Shown one piece after another: positions 27,260-40,195 of a stretch of 64,000 nucleotides of DNA. Source of the DNA: Paralvinella palmiformis (taxonomy: Eukaryota > Annelida > Polychaeta > Terebellida > Alvinellidae); contig JAODUP010000504.1 in the NCBI GenBank assembly GCA_025642065.1, positions 213,501-277,500 on the forward strand, read 5' to 3'. Made by a program: the position numbers and the translations under genes. The number at the start of each line of letters is the position of its first letter. Positions within the stretch are counted from its first letter, which is position 1. The notes below the pieces were generated by a model. That model searched no databases. It was not told the origin of the DNA and saw only the letters and a list, made by a program, of their open reading frames with translations.

Positions 27260-28200
27260 TCTCCTACCCATCCCGGCATCAAAGCCCCAGCGACATGTTT
27301 CGTGGCGTAGTACTGCTAATTATACGTGAGTCGTGACTGTTCATATCAGAAGACATCTGTAGCGATTATAATCGTAAACACACGCGAGACAAATGACCGT
27401 TAGCCACCCGAAACAAAAGTATCCCGACGACTTAGTCCGCGCGATAAGACTGTTATCGATACAAGACAGCCAGTATCGTAGTGCCAATGAATGACCTAGC
27501 CTCCAGGTTCGGACCGGTACAAATACGATACCCTAAGCGACGTGGAGACGTTGACGTGTAGCTTCGGGACTCCAAGTCTGTCGGCGAAGACCTGACCGAC
27601 CGATCAGCGTCCGACTTCCGAATTACATCTGCCGTCCCCGGAGTGGGCAAATCTAAAAACCACACCGACACGAAATCGGTATAAACGGACACGTAGCTGG
27701 GACTAGTTTGATCCGGACCGACTAATAAACCGTCAGTCAGCCGGCGGTCACGTGTCGGGCCCCCGACTGGCATCAACAATGTTAATTGAGCGTGAAGTAC
27801 GATTATCGTGTCAGGATAGCGGAACAAACGAAGCCACTCCGGACGTATCGGTTTTCATCCGATCCCGAACACGCAAATCGGTACCGAGACTGGGGGAGAG
27901 GGAGGTGGGTGTGGGTGGGTGGGTGGAATGAAAGGAGGGGGGGGGGGGCTTCTGGTGGGCGCTGGCGTCGAGAGACGCACCGACGGCGAGAATCGGAGGA
28001 CGAAAAAAATAATTCCCGGCTCGGTCTCGGGGCCAACTTCCATAATTCCGTTATCGAAGGCCCGATGGTCTGATCTGCAATGATTGCATGCATAGATCAC
28101 TAGTGATTACCATCGCTGCTTCACTCGCTGACCTCGACTATATCATTGTCGATCGGTGGACGTTTAACCTCGGACCCAGTGGGCCGGCCTCTTGGCTCAA
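27260..28200. promoter_or_regulatory. CpG-rich island-like block at the base-composition boundary
   Basis: This is the last CpG-dense block before the sequence turns AT-rich near 28.2 kb. A minus-strand frame of 124 codons (27,453-27,827) crosses it, but antisense frames overlap and it has no domain, so I do not call a gene. It could be a promoter or CpG island of an unseen transcript. G runs lie at about 27,890-27,950. Confidence 0.3.
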
Positions 28201-28645
28201 ATCATTTGGGGAGATTGGGTGTTCAGCGCAGCGGCTCCCTATTTGTGGACATATCTAAGTATGATAACCCTCTTTGATTCTCTGTTCTTAGACGTTAATC
28301 TTTTACGGTTGCCTTCTTTGGTAAACATTATAGAATGTTCAATATTTATGGTTTAATTTTGAAACAACAATTTTGGGATGGTATGTCTTCGGTTAGTAAG
28401 GGCTATTTTACTACTAACTACTGCTGCTACTATATAATGAGTATGATCTTGCGATGTGCATTATGTTCATAAACTCAGATGAAAGTATTCGTTGTTTATT
28501 AAAGGTTGCGCGTTTCATCACATATCACTTATCTCGTCCTTTGTACCAAATATTACATATGTAAAAAAGAGATATAGACATGATCTTTTGTGAATGGTTA
28601 AATGTACCTGATGAGACCAAAGTTGAAGCTAATAAAATAATGTCT

Positions 28646-28648
<3 letters not shown>
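28201..28648. other. AT-rich non-coding sequence
   Basis: Start of the AT-rich, CpG-poor half of the window. No feature seen. Confidence 0.45.
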
Positions 28649-28689
<41 letters not shown>

Positions 28690-28705
28690 GTGTGTGTGTG
28701 TGTTT
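28649..28705. repeat. (CT)n-(GT)n microsatellite
   Basis: A CT array followed by GT units. Confidence 0.9.
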
Positions 28706-29694
28706 CTACTCCTTTAACTGAAGTTATTTTAATTCAAGTAGTTTCTGTATTCCGTGTTTAACCAAAGTGAGATGAATGAAAGCAGCTTATCGATACAACA
28801 TGTTATTTAGTTAATCTTAGTATTCCGCATTCATTCCATGTTAACCAAAGACTGATAGGGAAGAAGAATTGTATTTTGTTGCTAGATCATATAGAATAGT
28901 CACTTGGTTATAATAAAATAAATATTGATATATTTATTTTAATTATTTGCTGTTGATAAAGGACGAGTTCTAATAAATATCATGTCATATCGAAATAAAT
29001 ACTACATTTCCGGATATCCATTAATATAAATACATGTATAGAGGGAACTGAAAGAAGGCGACTAGACAATAGAATTAACATATGTTTCACTTAATAATGA
29101 CGGACAGTTACTTAACCAAGAATGAAAGAGAACGTTCGTTCTAATATTTAAAGGGATTTAAGACAAGCACCTTTCAAGGAGTGAGTCGTTCATGGTATGA
29201 AGCATCACAACTTATAGTCCGTGCAGCAACATGAGATGTACTGAAGCCTTAAGTGTCTCCAGGGCCTGTCGTCCACGTCATCGGTTACTCATGGTACGGC
29301 TTTATAATGGGTTAGCTATGGCACTAAGCCATTAGGAGTGGGACCATTATAAAACGCGTTTAGACGTTCGTTCGGTGTAGAGGTTCAGATGTTATAATCT
29401 TGGTTAATGTGGGATGGGGGGGGGGGGGGGTTAATGCCATTTAAGGAACACTAGACAATTAACGGGCAGTCTGTTTTTGATGTTTGGAGAACAGCAACAT
29501 TTTAATGCTGCGGTAGAAATGGATGTCATCTTGAGGGAAATGGTTTAATGTTTACATCCTGCAACACGATTTTACTCTGGTGGCTTTTTTCAAGTTAGAT
29601 TTGGTATTTGTGCGAGGATGGGAGGAGGCACTGGTAGTTTGATAGCTTCAATTGCAGTTTATAATTGATAATTGAAGTGTACATTTTATAATTG
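28706..29694. other. AT-rich non-coding sequence
   Basis: A short diverged direct repeat containing 'ttaaccaaag' occurs near 28,757-28,767 and 28,840-28,850. A poly-G run lies near 29,416-29,430. No gene. Confidence 0.45.
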
Positions 29695-29696
29695 AA

Positions 29697-29744
<48 letters not shown>

Positions 29745-29765
29745 CTATCTCTTTCTTTCTTGTTC

Positions 29766-29848
<83 letters not shown>
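29695..29848. repeat. (TA)n-(CT)n microsatellite
   Basis: A TA array to about 29,736, then a CT array of about 80 bases. Confidence 0.95.
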
Positions 29849-29850
<2 letters not shown>

Positions 29851-29916
29851 ATTCCAATTCTACTAACTTTTCCAAGTAGATTTGTCATGGAAGAAATATG
29901 TCTGAATTAAAATATG

Positions 29917-30265
29917 AAATGGTAAATTAATTTGTGGATTAAATTTTTTGCCCGTTCTAAACATTGAGGGATATTCCTAAATAGCAATATCTCTACATAG
30001 ATTTTATATATGCTAACTGGTGGTATCACAGTGTTGTGGACGGAGCCAACAGTATACAGTCCACTTTGTTCTAGTATTTTTGTAACACCACATGTATGTG
30101 TTAAAAATGGTAAATTAATTTGTGGATTTAATTGTTTTGTAGGAAATTTCAATTCCAATTCAAACTTTCTTAATTCCAATTCCATTTCTTTTTAAATAAT
30201 CAATTCCAATTCCGGAATTATAATTGTAATTGACCACCACTTCCAATTCCGGAATTGAATTGACC
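29917..30265. repeat. 24-bp direct repeat pair and AATTCC-rich tract
   Basis: An exact 24-base sequence beginning 'aaatggtaaattaatttgtg' occurs at 29,917-29,940 and 30,105-30,128, 188 bases apart. Around 30,145-30,260 the hexamer AATTCC recurs irregularly. The minus-strand frames here (about 90 codons, rich in Leu/Glu) come from the hexamer repeat. Confidence 0.7.
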
Positions 30266-30712
30266 CCATGTGTGCTACAGACAATGTATGATTTGTCAAC
30301 ACCAGTAATGTCTACCCTCTGGATGTCGATATGGAATCCTGCCTCATCTATCCTCGCATAGAAGGCACAATCATCACCATAACAGACATGGAAAAGTTCG
30401 AATCTCTTAAGGGATCGCATATCAAATAAATCTTGGACATTGACAAATTCTCCCATCTTTCAAATATCACCAGGAGATCATGGAATCAACCAAAATCCAG
30501 TATTTGTATACCAGAGAATATTTAGGAGTAACTCTCCCACATCTGAATATCAGCCTCTTTCCTGTCATCTCACTTATCTAATAGTATCTAGTATCTCCCC
30601 CTCCTCCGTATCGCATTTAGAAAGATAATTTCTACAGGTGTAAATCCAGCTAGAGATGTCATAGACGCCAATCAAAAATACCATTCTTTAGAGTCTGGTC
30701 ATTTCGTTTATG
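30266..30712. other. AT-rich non-coding sequence
   Basis: Reading frames of up to 98 codons occur but show no recognisable motif. Confidence 0.4.
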
Positions 30713-30900
30713 GCGGGTGCCTTTGTGGTCTAGTTGGTAGCGCGTTGGACCAGAGATCACTACCACCTGAGTTCGAATCTCGGCTATGGCATATCTGAAC
30801 GATGTTACATCTTTGACTTCACTTCATTACCTTTGGGGGTCTCTCGGCCCAATCAGCCTAGCATGCGCACAACAGTGACTATAAAACACCAATCATCATT
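30713..30900 (+). mobile_element. SINE family A, copy 3
   Basis: The clearest tRNA-like head of the family: A-box part 'ggtctagttggtagcgcgtt' and B box 'gagttcgaatctcgg', separated by a segment shared with copy 2. The body and the 'acaccaatcatcat' tail match copies 1 and 2. It is not a functional tRNA: the anticodon arm and acceptor stem are not maintained and a long non-tRNA body follows. Confidence 0.85.
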
Positions 30901-31713
<813 letters not shown>

Positions 31714-32109
31714 TTGTGTTCAGTTTTGAGTAACTCTATACGACGAAAGAAGGGTAGGCGTTTGTTTAGAAGTAATATAGAATTATCAAATTCCTTTTAA
31801 TTCACTTAGGTTTTCATGTTGGGCATCTCAATGCAGAAATTCATCCACCGCATACAAACTATGAACCACATGCTTATGCGCATAGCATGTAGTATATGTC
31901 AAACATACACGGATTAACATCAAACAAGAGCATCAAACCTCTGTTTATAGGAATTGCAGGGCATCGATAATATGGCGCAGCTAGTGTGCTCATTTTAAAT
32001 TAGCAAGTCATTATATCTTCTATGCGATGAGTATATCATTAGCATGTCGTTTTCTGCCAATGCGACAAATACAACAATTTGTTTTGTATAAAGTTTAATA
32101 AAATTTTTT
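31714..32109. other. AT-rich non-coding sequence
   Basis: No feature recognised. Confidence 0.45.
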
Positions 32110-32880
32110 ATCTAAAAACCCACTTAGATCAAATAAGCACGGAGCAGCCTTTTTGTTTCTTTTTTCTGGGGCAATTCAAACCTTTTTATGTTTGATTTCT
32201 TTGATAGGCTAAAAGAAATTGTTCCTATCTGTTGGCACACAGATCGCTTTTCTTTGCATTGTATACCTCCCACGTCTATTGTCCATCGTGGCTCTTCGTT
32301 TTCTGCCAATCAAAAATAAAAAATTTGGCTTTTTTATAAGGATCGGCGTTTCAATAAGGAAAACGGGGGTTTTTTTTATTTACTGACCAACTGATTGTGC
32401 CGTTTTTTGTAGGCAAAAAAAATTGTTGGGATGGAGAAATTTTTTCCCCGGGCCCTTTTAAAAGATAAACCCTTTTCCCAGCGACAAGGGGGTGAAACAT
32501 TTCATTAATGGGGCGTAAATAGTAGTAACTGTTGTTAAATTATCCTGATAGATCATCCAGATGTTGTTTAAATTTTGGCAATTTTTTGTGAAAAATTCAC
32601 CCCCGGCCCCCCCCCTGGCTTCGCCCCCACGGGCACCACACACACGCGTACATCACACATCACCGCGGGACAACACGCGGCGCAAAACACACAAAGGGGA
32701 CCCCCGTACGCACAACACACACAACCCTACATTTTTATTACTAAATAACAGGGACAATTACACCAAAACTCAACCCATCCCACAAATAAAATGTCGTAAC
32801 CCCCAAAGTAATTCTTTTTGTTAAAAGTTACTTTTTATAAACTTTTTAAATGCGGCCCACTTCCTTTTTTTTTTTTTCGT
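32110..32880. other. Suspected low-quality consensus stretch
   Basis: The texture changes abruptly to strings of short homopolymers (for example 'ttttttccccgggccctttt' near 32,440 and runs of C, G and T near 32,360-32,660), with a broken CA-like stretch at about 32,636-32,740. Nothing else in the window looks like this. It resembles low-coverage or poorly polished consensus. No gene should be called here. Confidence 0.5.
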
Positions 32881-33127
32881 GTCTACGTTTTATCTGTTTT
32901 GGTGGCCAGTTGTCTTAATATTTATTCCATGGCTGCGGAAAGGGTAATTAACATCCCAATTAGTGTTTTTGTTAGATAAATGACAAAGGAAACAATTACG
33001 ACAGTTCCTACAAAGGAATTGGTCATTGAAACAGCTGGTCCTTATTAATTTTGGTGATTGATTTCAAAATATAATTAATTCTTTGCTTTTATATTTGTGT
33101 GTGTTTGAAAACATAAGCAATTTAAAA
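32881..33127. other. AT-rich non-coding sequence
   Basis: No feature recognised. Confidence 0.4.
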
Positions 33128-33367
33128 ACTATGAATGCGCAGTTAGTTAGAGCGTAATATTCTTAACAGAAGGGTCGCGGGTTCGAGGCTCCGGAAATGC
33201 AATAGAGTCGTGTAACGACTGGTTCACTCAGCCAACAATTAAAACGTGATGGCTATGTGTCTGAGTAATGCTATGTGCCTATAGTGGCAGCATGCAATGT
33301 ATACTTCCTTGGCAGTTGAAGTGATTCCTGGAGTTGTGTGCAAGCCTGATTCAGGGATAATAAAAAT

Positions 33368-33399
<32 letters not shown>

Positions 33400-33419
33400 T
33401 TAATAATAATAATAATTTA
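33128..33419 (+). mobile_element. SINE family B, copy 2, with (AAT)n tail
   Basis: The head carries 'gcagttagttagagcgtaat' (A-box side) and 'gggtcgcgggttcgaggctc' (B box). The body matches the copies at 11,010 and 53,305 ('cgtgatggctatgtg', 'tggcagcatg', 'cagggataataa'). The tail is an AAT array (about 33,368-33,419) that meets the 3' tail of the minus-strand LINE that follows, so the two elements are joined tail to tail. Confidence 0.85.
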
Positions 33420-34990
33420 AGAAAGCGTCCTTACTTTCAGGCGCCATTCAAAGGCGTTGTACAACGATAACCCAAATAATATGCCCAATAAGAGATTTAA
33501 ACAATAATCATTATTTATCTGTTAAACAACTTGAAACAGGTGTGTTTTTAGAACTGATTTAATATCAAGAGACGACACATATCTAATATCTGACGGCAAC
33601 TTATTCCACAAAGTGAGGGCTTTAACACTAAATACACAATCACCATATGACTTGAGCTGAGATACGATCACCTGTAATAGTATCTGACTGGATGACCTAA
33701 GTTTTTGCGGATGACTTTTGGACGGACACCAGTTCACACAGGTATTCAGGTGCCATGTCACTGATAGATTTATAAGTTAGTAATACAATCTTGACATAGA
33801 TACACTGTCTAACAAGTAACCAATATAGGTTTTGAAGAATTGGGGTGAAATGAAAAAATGTTCGAGTATTTATCATTATATGAGATGCAATATTCTGAAT
33901 TTGATAAAGATGATTGATGTTATAATCAGATATGTCATATAACAGAGAGTTACAATAATACATGCGAGATATAACAAGTGCATGGGCCACAGTTACAAGT
34001 GCTTCTTGTGTCAGTAATGCTTTTAAACAGTGGATGTTCTAAAGATGGTACTATTCAGCTCGGCATTCTGATGTGCATGTCCATACATGTTAATACATTG
34101 GTCAAAAATAACCCCTAGATTTTGTATTGACCCATTAGGGGTAATTGGAGATGCACCCATCTGTAATGCTGGTGTTTTAGGGAGTTAACACAATGTGGTG
34201 ATGCCAAATATAAAATATTTGTTTTATTATCATTTTAATTGTAGAAAACCTTTCAGCCTTTAAAAGCCGAATATCAGCAATACAATGTTCCAAATTCTTC
34301 AAGGAAGAGGAGACATTTAACTTATTGCCAGTTCCAGTGATATATACAACAACCATGAGCATACAAGTGATGCCAAATCACTGCGCATTTATCCCAAAAA
34401 GGACGGGTATACAGTATGAAAGCCAAAGAAACTAAACCTTGTGGCACACCAGATTGCAATAAGTGAACATCAGATACAATACCATGAACGGACAATCTCT
34501 AGAAGCGTTGTTCTAGATAGGATCGAAACCATTCAAGTACTTTACCTGACAGACAAAAAAGTTACATCATAAAATAATGTTTGACCCGAACCAAGGCTGT
34601 TTCAGTGCTGCGACCACTTTTATATGAAGACTGTAGTGATTCGGAAAGAGTTTTATTAATTAAACAAAAACAACTGCCCATTCTATTACTTTAGATAAAA
34701 ATGTAAGATTTGAAACAGGTCTGTAATTGGTTAGAACATTACAGTCCAAACTGTGCTTTTTTATTAATGACTTTACAAAGGGTAGCTTTGTTGGATCTTG
34801 GGAAAATATCCAGATATATTGATGTATTAACCATCTTTGTAATCGGACTGATCAGAACACCCAATCTTTCACCAGCCATGTAGGCATAGGGTCAACTTCA
34901 CATAAAACATCAGATGAGTTTTGGCAACTGTCGGATATCATTCTCTGTAAAAACTCTTCTACCAATGATAGACCCTGTAATGAGGTGCTG
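33420..34990 (-). pseudogene. L2/CR1-like LINE remnant (reverse transcriptase region and 3' end)
   Basis: Read on the minus strand, this is the 3' half of a non-LTR retrotransposon ORF2, broken by stops and frameshifts. Recognisable pieces in order are an RT segment with NYRPVSNL (about 34,725), GVPQG (about 34,445) and the conserved NLEHCIADIRL segment after the catalytic palm (about 34,260-34,300). These are followed by the C-terminal block YCNSLLYD ... LYWLLVRQ ... APEYL (33,760-33,965) and LWNKLPSDIR ... LKTHLF (33,530-33,630). The catalytic YADD box itself is not legible. A 3' UTR with 'gttgtacaacgcc' leads to an ATT tail. No intact protein can be made. The family assignment is from these motifs only. 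Confidence 0.85.
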
Positions 34991-35146
34991 AAAGGGAGCA
35001 AAAGAAGTTAGCACAGAATAACAAAGCTGCATCTGTCTCTATACGAAGCAAACATTATTATCATTTTATATATAGATATATACGTATTTGTATGCGTGTG
35101 CTACATGTTGTCTGTATATGCCAAACAAAAAACCCAGTATGCTCCA

Positions 35147-35231
35147 GGGAAGCCTTTCTAATGGAATATACTGTTTATTAATCGTTACTTTAATTAGTGT
35201 TTACATTTTGGCATGCTAGTTGTTTTATAAG
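35147..35231 (+). repeat. Duplicated block A, copy 1
   Basis: 85 bases that align without gaps to 57,163-57,247, with about 18 mismatches by hand count. Block A is the first of four blocks shared in the same order between the 35-46 kb and 57-64 kb regions. Confidence 0.75.
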
Positions 35232-35364
35232 TGTTTAGGAATGTTCATGGATGTATGCACACATGCTTTCATGTATACTTACATCAGTCTACACATGCAT
35301 GTATATGTGCATGCACGCGCTCCAATGTGCGTGTGTGCTTGTATGCGTGCGTATCTGTGTGCGA
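35232..35364. other. CA/TG-rich non-coding sequence
   Basis: Imperfect TG/CATG repeats leading into the tetranucleotide array. Confidence 0.5.
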
Positions 35365-35881
35365 CCGTCCATCTATCCATCCATCAACCCATCCTTTGAT
35401 CAATCTATTGATCCATCGATCCATCGATCCATCGACCCATCGATCCATCGATCCATCCACCCATCGATCCATCCATCCATCGATCGATCCATCGATCCAT
35501 CGATCCATCGATCCATCCATCCATCCATCCATCGATCCATCCATCCATCGATCCATCGATCCATCGATCCATCGATCCATCGATCCATCGATCCATCCAT
35601 CGATCCATCGGTCCATCGATCCATCGATCCAATCCATCGATCCATCGATCCATCCATCCATCCATCCACCGATCCATCCATCCATCCATCCATCCATCGA
35701 TCCATCGATCCACCGATCCATCGATCCATCCATCCATCCATCCATCCATCCAACCATCCATCCATCCATCGATTCATCCATCCATCCATCCATCGATCCA
35801 CCATCCATCCATCGATCCATCCATCCATCCATCTATCCATCCATAAATCCATCCATATCATCCATCCATCCATCCATCCAT
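35365..35881. repeat. CATC/GATC tetranucleotide array
   Basis: More than 500 bases of four-base units that alternate irregularly between CATC and GATC, giving frequent ATCGAT palindromes. Every frame on both strands stays open, and the long 'proteins' of Ser-Ile-His-Pro or Trp-Met-Asp-Gly repeats are artefacts. Confidence 0.97.
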
Positions 35882-36270
35882 TCACTTGTGTTAGTGCTTA
35901 ACTATTGGCATTTACCTGTATATTCACATACCTTCATTCATATATACTCCAACAAAAACTTTGAAATTAATATTAGAGTATATCAATATCAGGAATTATT
36001 ATTACAAATATAGCTTATCATTTTGGAATTTACTATCTATCACATGGAAATAATAAAAAAATCGTGGAATCACCAAAATAAAGTTCGAAATGCTTCGAAG
36101 GGAATATTAACAGATGTAATATAGTTTTGCAGCAAACCAACTTTAAACCAGTTCAACACATCATGTGTACCAAACCAAGCGTTTAATGAATTTACTACAA
36201 GTCACTTCTAAGAAAAGACGCCATCGCCTTAAAAAACGAATCAACCGAGTCAAACATAAAACATTAGATT
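35882..36270. other. AT-rich non-coding sequence
   Basis: No feature recognised before the LINE 3' end. Confidence 0.4.
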
Positions 36271-37720
36271 GTCCTTGTCAATCTTCAGTTGGACATGTCG
36301 TGTTCAAAAATGAATTTTGCAGATTAATTGACAAATAGTCAAAAATAAATAGAATAGCTTGATGTTCATACATGTCAAACAGTTTTAATATACCACTAGA
36401 TTTAAATAAGAGTTTTGAATTTTTAATAGTGCGCAATACACGTTTCTGTGGTATAAAGGAGCGACGCATGACTGATTTATTGACATTCAAAACGTAGTTA
36501 ATCCATAAGAGAAATGGGTATGTATTAACGAAAAGTACAACGTTATTAAGGAAGATGTGGGTGAACCTTTTTTCATTTGTTTCAATGCAAATAGATATCT
36601 AGATACCTTTCTGTTTCCATTCTATGTTGGATAGCCATCTATAAACATTCCTAAAACTTTATCTGCCTTTTCTTCACAATCCTGTCTAATGCCGTTTAGT
36701 TCCGGATGGCCGATGTATAATTTAAGTTAATTTAGATCACATCTCCTCTGTCAGAATATGTTTGGTTTTATTGGTATCTAAAGACCAAATCATTGAAATA
36801 AGTTGTTAATTTGTATGTTTGCGTCCAAATATAATTTACTTTTGTTAGAATTAGACGTAAATAACGTTGTGTCATCAGAAGAGGTGTCTGTATCATTAAC
36901 GCCAAAAAGATATAGCAATGGTCCAAGAATGGATCCTTGCGATTCGCCACATAAAATGGTTATAACCATCAAACCACGAATCAACAAATCAAAGAATTCC
37001 GTAACGATTTAATTTATGTAGTATAATTTCAGGACTTATTGCGTCAATGGCCTTGGAAAAGTAATATACTACAACCAAAGTGTAATCAGGATCTGGCTTT
37101 TTGAAAAAAATCCGCACAATGATTGAGAAGATATACAATAAGGTATAAGTGGAAAGCTTAGATCGAAATTCATATCCATCTTTGAATAGAATATCCACAT
37201 ACTCTTTAAATAATCCCCACCCTAAAAGTATTTATTTATTTGACATTATTCGTTTGAAAAACAAAACAAAAAACACACCTGAAAATGGACTTGAAGGTTT
37301 ATAATATTTTACTAGCCTTAGATTGGGATGGTATTGGTATTTTGTTCGTATCTTGGGGTACAGTGCTTGTACCGAAATGACCTATTTATAATACGTTTAA
37401 CGGGCTCAATAATAATAAGAATGGTATATTTCAATACTTAGTTGATATGCCATCACGACTGCTTTCAAATTATCTGCCGTAAGCAAAACATCAGATGGCG
37501 TCACAGGTTCTAGGAACGTATTGTACGTTGCTGGCCCGGGCATGTATTCACCGAAACCTTTATTTCCCTGGGGGGCAGTAAGATTACCCTGGGTGCCTAT
37601 TTTAGCGAAGTAATCACTAGTGTTTCTGTCAAACGAGATCTATCTGTCATCGTTTTATTGTTGGTCGTAAGTGTATTAGGGTTGTTAGATTTATCATTTA
37701 ATTTGCCTATAACTTGCCTT
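36270..37720 (-). pseudogene. Second LINE remnant (ORF2 linker, RT and C-terminal region)
   Basis: On the minus strand, ORF2 pieces appear in correct order: a pre-RT linker (SDYFAKIG ... FLEPVTPSDVL, about 37,450-37,600), RT fingers (YEFRSKLSTYTLL, about 37,150), the palm (YYFSKAID ... HKLNRYGI, 36,990-37,075), QGSILGPLLY (about 36,900) and SSDDTTLF in place of the usual F/YADD context (about 36,870). A C-terminal region follows (VLGMFID, SRYLFALKQM, HTHFSYGL at 36,500-36,660; LFDMYEHQ at about 36,365). Stops and frame changes make it non-functional. It is a different lineage copy from the element at 33.4-35.0 kb, judging by the distinct motif wording. It lies between duplicated blocks A and B. 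Confidence 0.85.
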
Positions 37721-37914
37721 AGGATTGCACACGATTTCCTTAAGTTAAAATTTGTTTGTCTCAATCTGATATTTTAATTACACGCTTGAGTTTATTAAAC
37801 TTGCTATTACATCAACTATTCTATTTATTTGTGATTATTTGTCAATCAATCAATCAACCAATTAGACAATGAATGAATAAATTAATGAACAAAGCAAAGA
37901 AACAATGTAGCAAT
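37721..37914. other. AT-rich non-coding sequence
   Basis: Ends in short ATCA repeats. It may contain the decayed 5' part of the LINE above. Confidence 0.4.
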
Positions 37915-38446
<532 letters not shown>

Positions 38447-38591
38447 TGACATGCGTATTTACAGGGAAACGGACAAATAAATTGGAAACGGGGACACAGA
38501 GAACTTTTTTGCAGAACCGAGAAGGCAGTTAGATAGACATGGTTGACATATGTAATAAGGAGAGGTAATTTAAAATAATCTGGTTTATTGC

Positions 38592-38862
38592 GCTAAATCC
38601 CAGAATTGAAGCTACGCGGAATTCTATTAATACTAAAAAAAGGATACTTTAAGGTTAAACCGAAATCCTCGAATGCGAGGTCTGTAGCTTGGACGTCGTC
38701 GTTCCTATCCATAACCAAACAAGGGCGCTGCTTTCATCATCTTAATACCTAATCTTTTTGGCCATAAGACCATTAAGTCATTGATGTATTATTGACATTG
38801 TATTTTAAGCTTCTATTACTCGGCGATCTCATTGTCGGAGGGATTTCGGATGACGGCGACTC
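38592..38862 (+). repeat. Duplicated block B, copy 1
   Basis: About 270 bases that align over the whole length with 57,352-57,620. The clearest stretches are 'ttggccataagacc', 'ttaagtcattgatgtattat' and 'attttaagctt'. Same orientation in both copies. Confidence 0.8.
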
Positions 38863-38863
38863 C

Positions 38864-38913
38864 CGTCTGGTTGTGGAGCTAATACACTCCGTCTCCCGCT
38901 CCACAACCAGACG
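38864..38913. repeat. Perfect 15-bp inverted repeat
   Basis: CGTCTGGTTGTGGAG at 38,864-38,878 is exactly complementary to 38,899-38,913, with a 20-base loop. It starts directly at the end of duplicated block B. The counterpart in the other copy (after 57,620) has no such palindrome. Confidence 0.85.
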
Positions 38914-38976
38914 TAGCCTGGAGACACTTTACATGGACTTGTTGCCTTCTTATTTCTTAGTTTGTGATGCCATTAT

Positions 38977-39999
<1,023 letters not shown>

Positions 40000-40131
40000 C
40001 TTTAGATTTGATTTCATTTGGTCGTGCATCTTTAATTTTTGAACTGACGGAATCTAATCAGACTATCACGTACCTTGTCTACAATCGAGAACAATCAACA
40101 ATGTATGGGAACGTTGGTTTTCTCTGTCCAT

Positions 40132-40195
<64 letters not shown>

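Noticed and set aside
27453..27827. 124-codon minus-strand frame
   Set aside because: In a CpG-rich block with antisense frames also open, no domain, and unusual Arg/Asp/Ser/Thr composition typical of GC-rich non-coding DNA.
30713..30790. Possible functional tRNA gene
   Set aside because: The A and B boxes are good, but the arms do not pair and the unit recurs with a long shared body. It is a SINE head.
32561..32824. 87-codon Pro/Thr/His-rich frame
   Set aside because: Lies in the stretch with suspected consensus errors and scrambled CA sequence.
35231..36013. Long open frames on both strands (up to 260 codons)
   Set aside because: Pure translation of the CATC/GATC array. Any four-base repeat without a stop triplet stays open in all frames.
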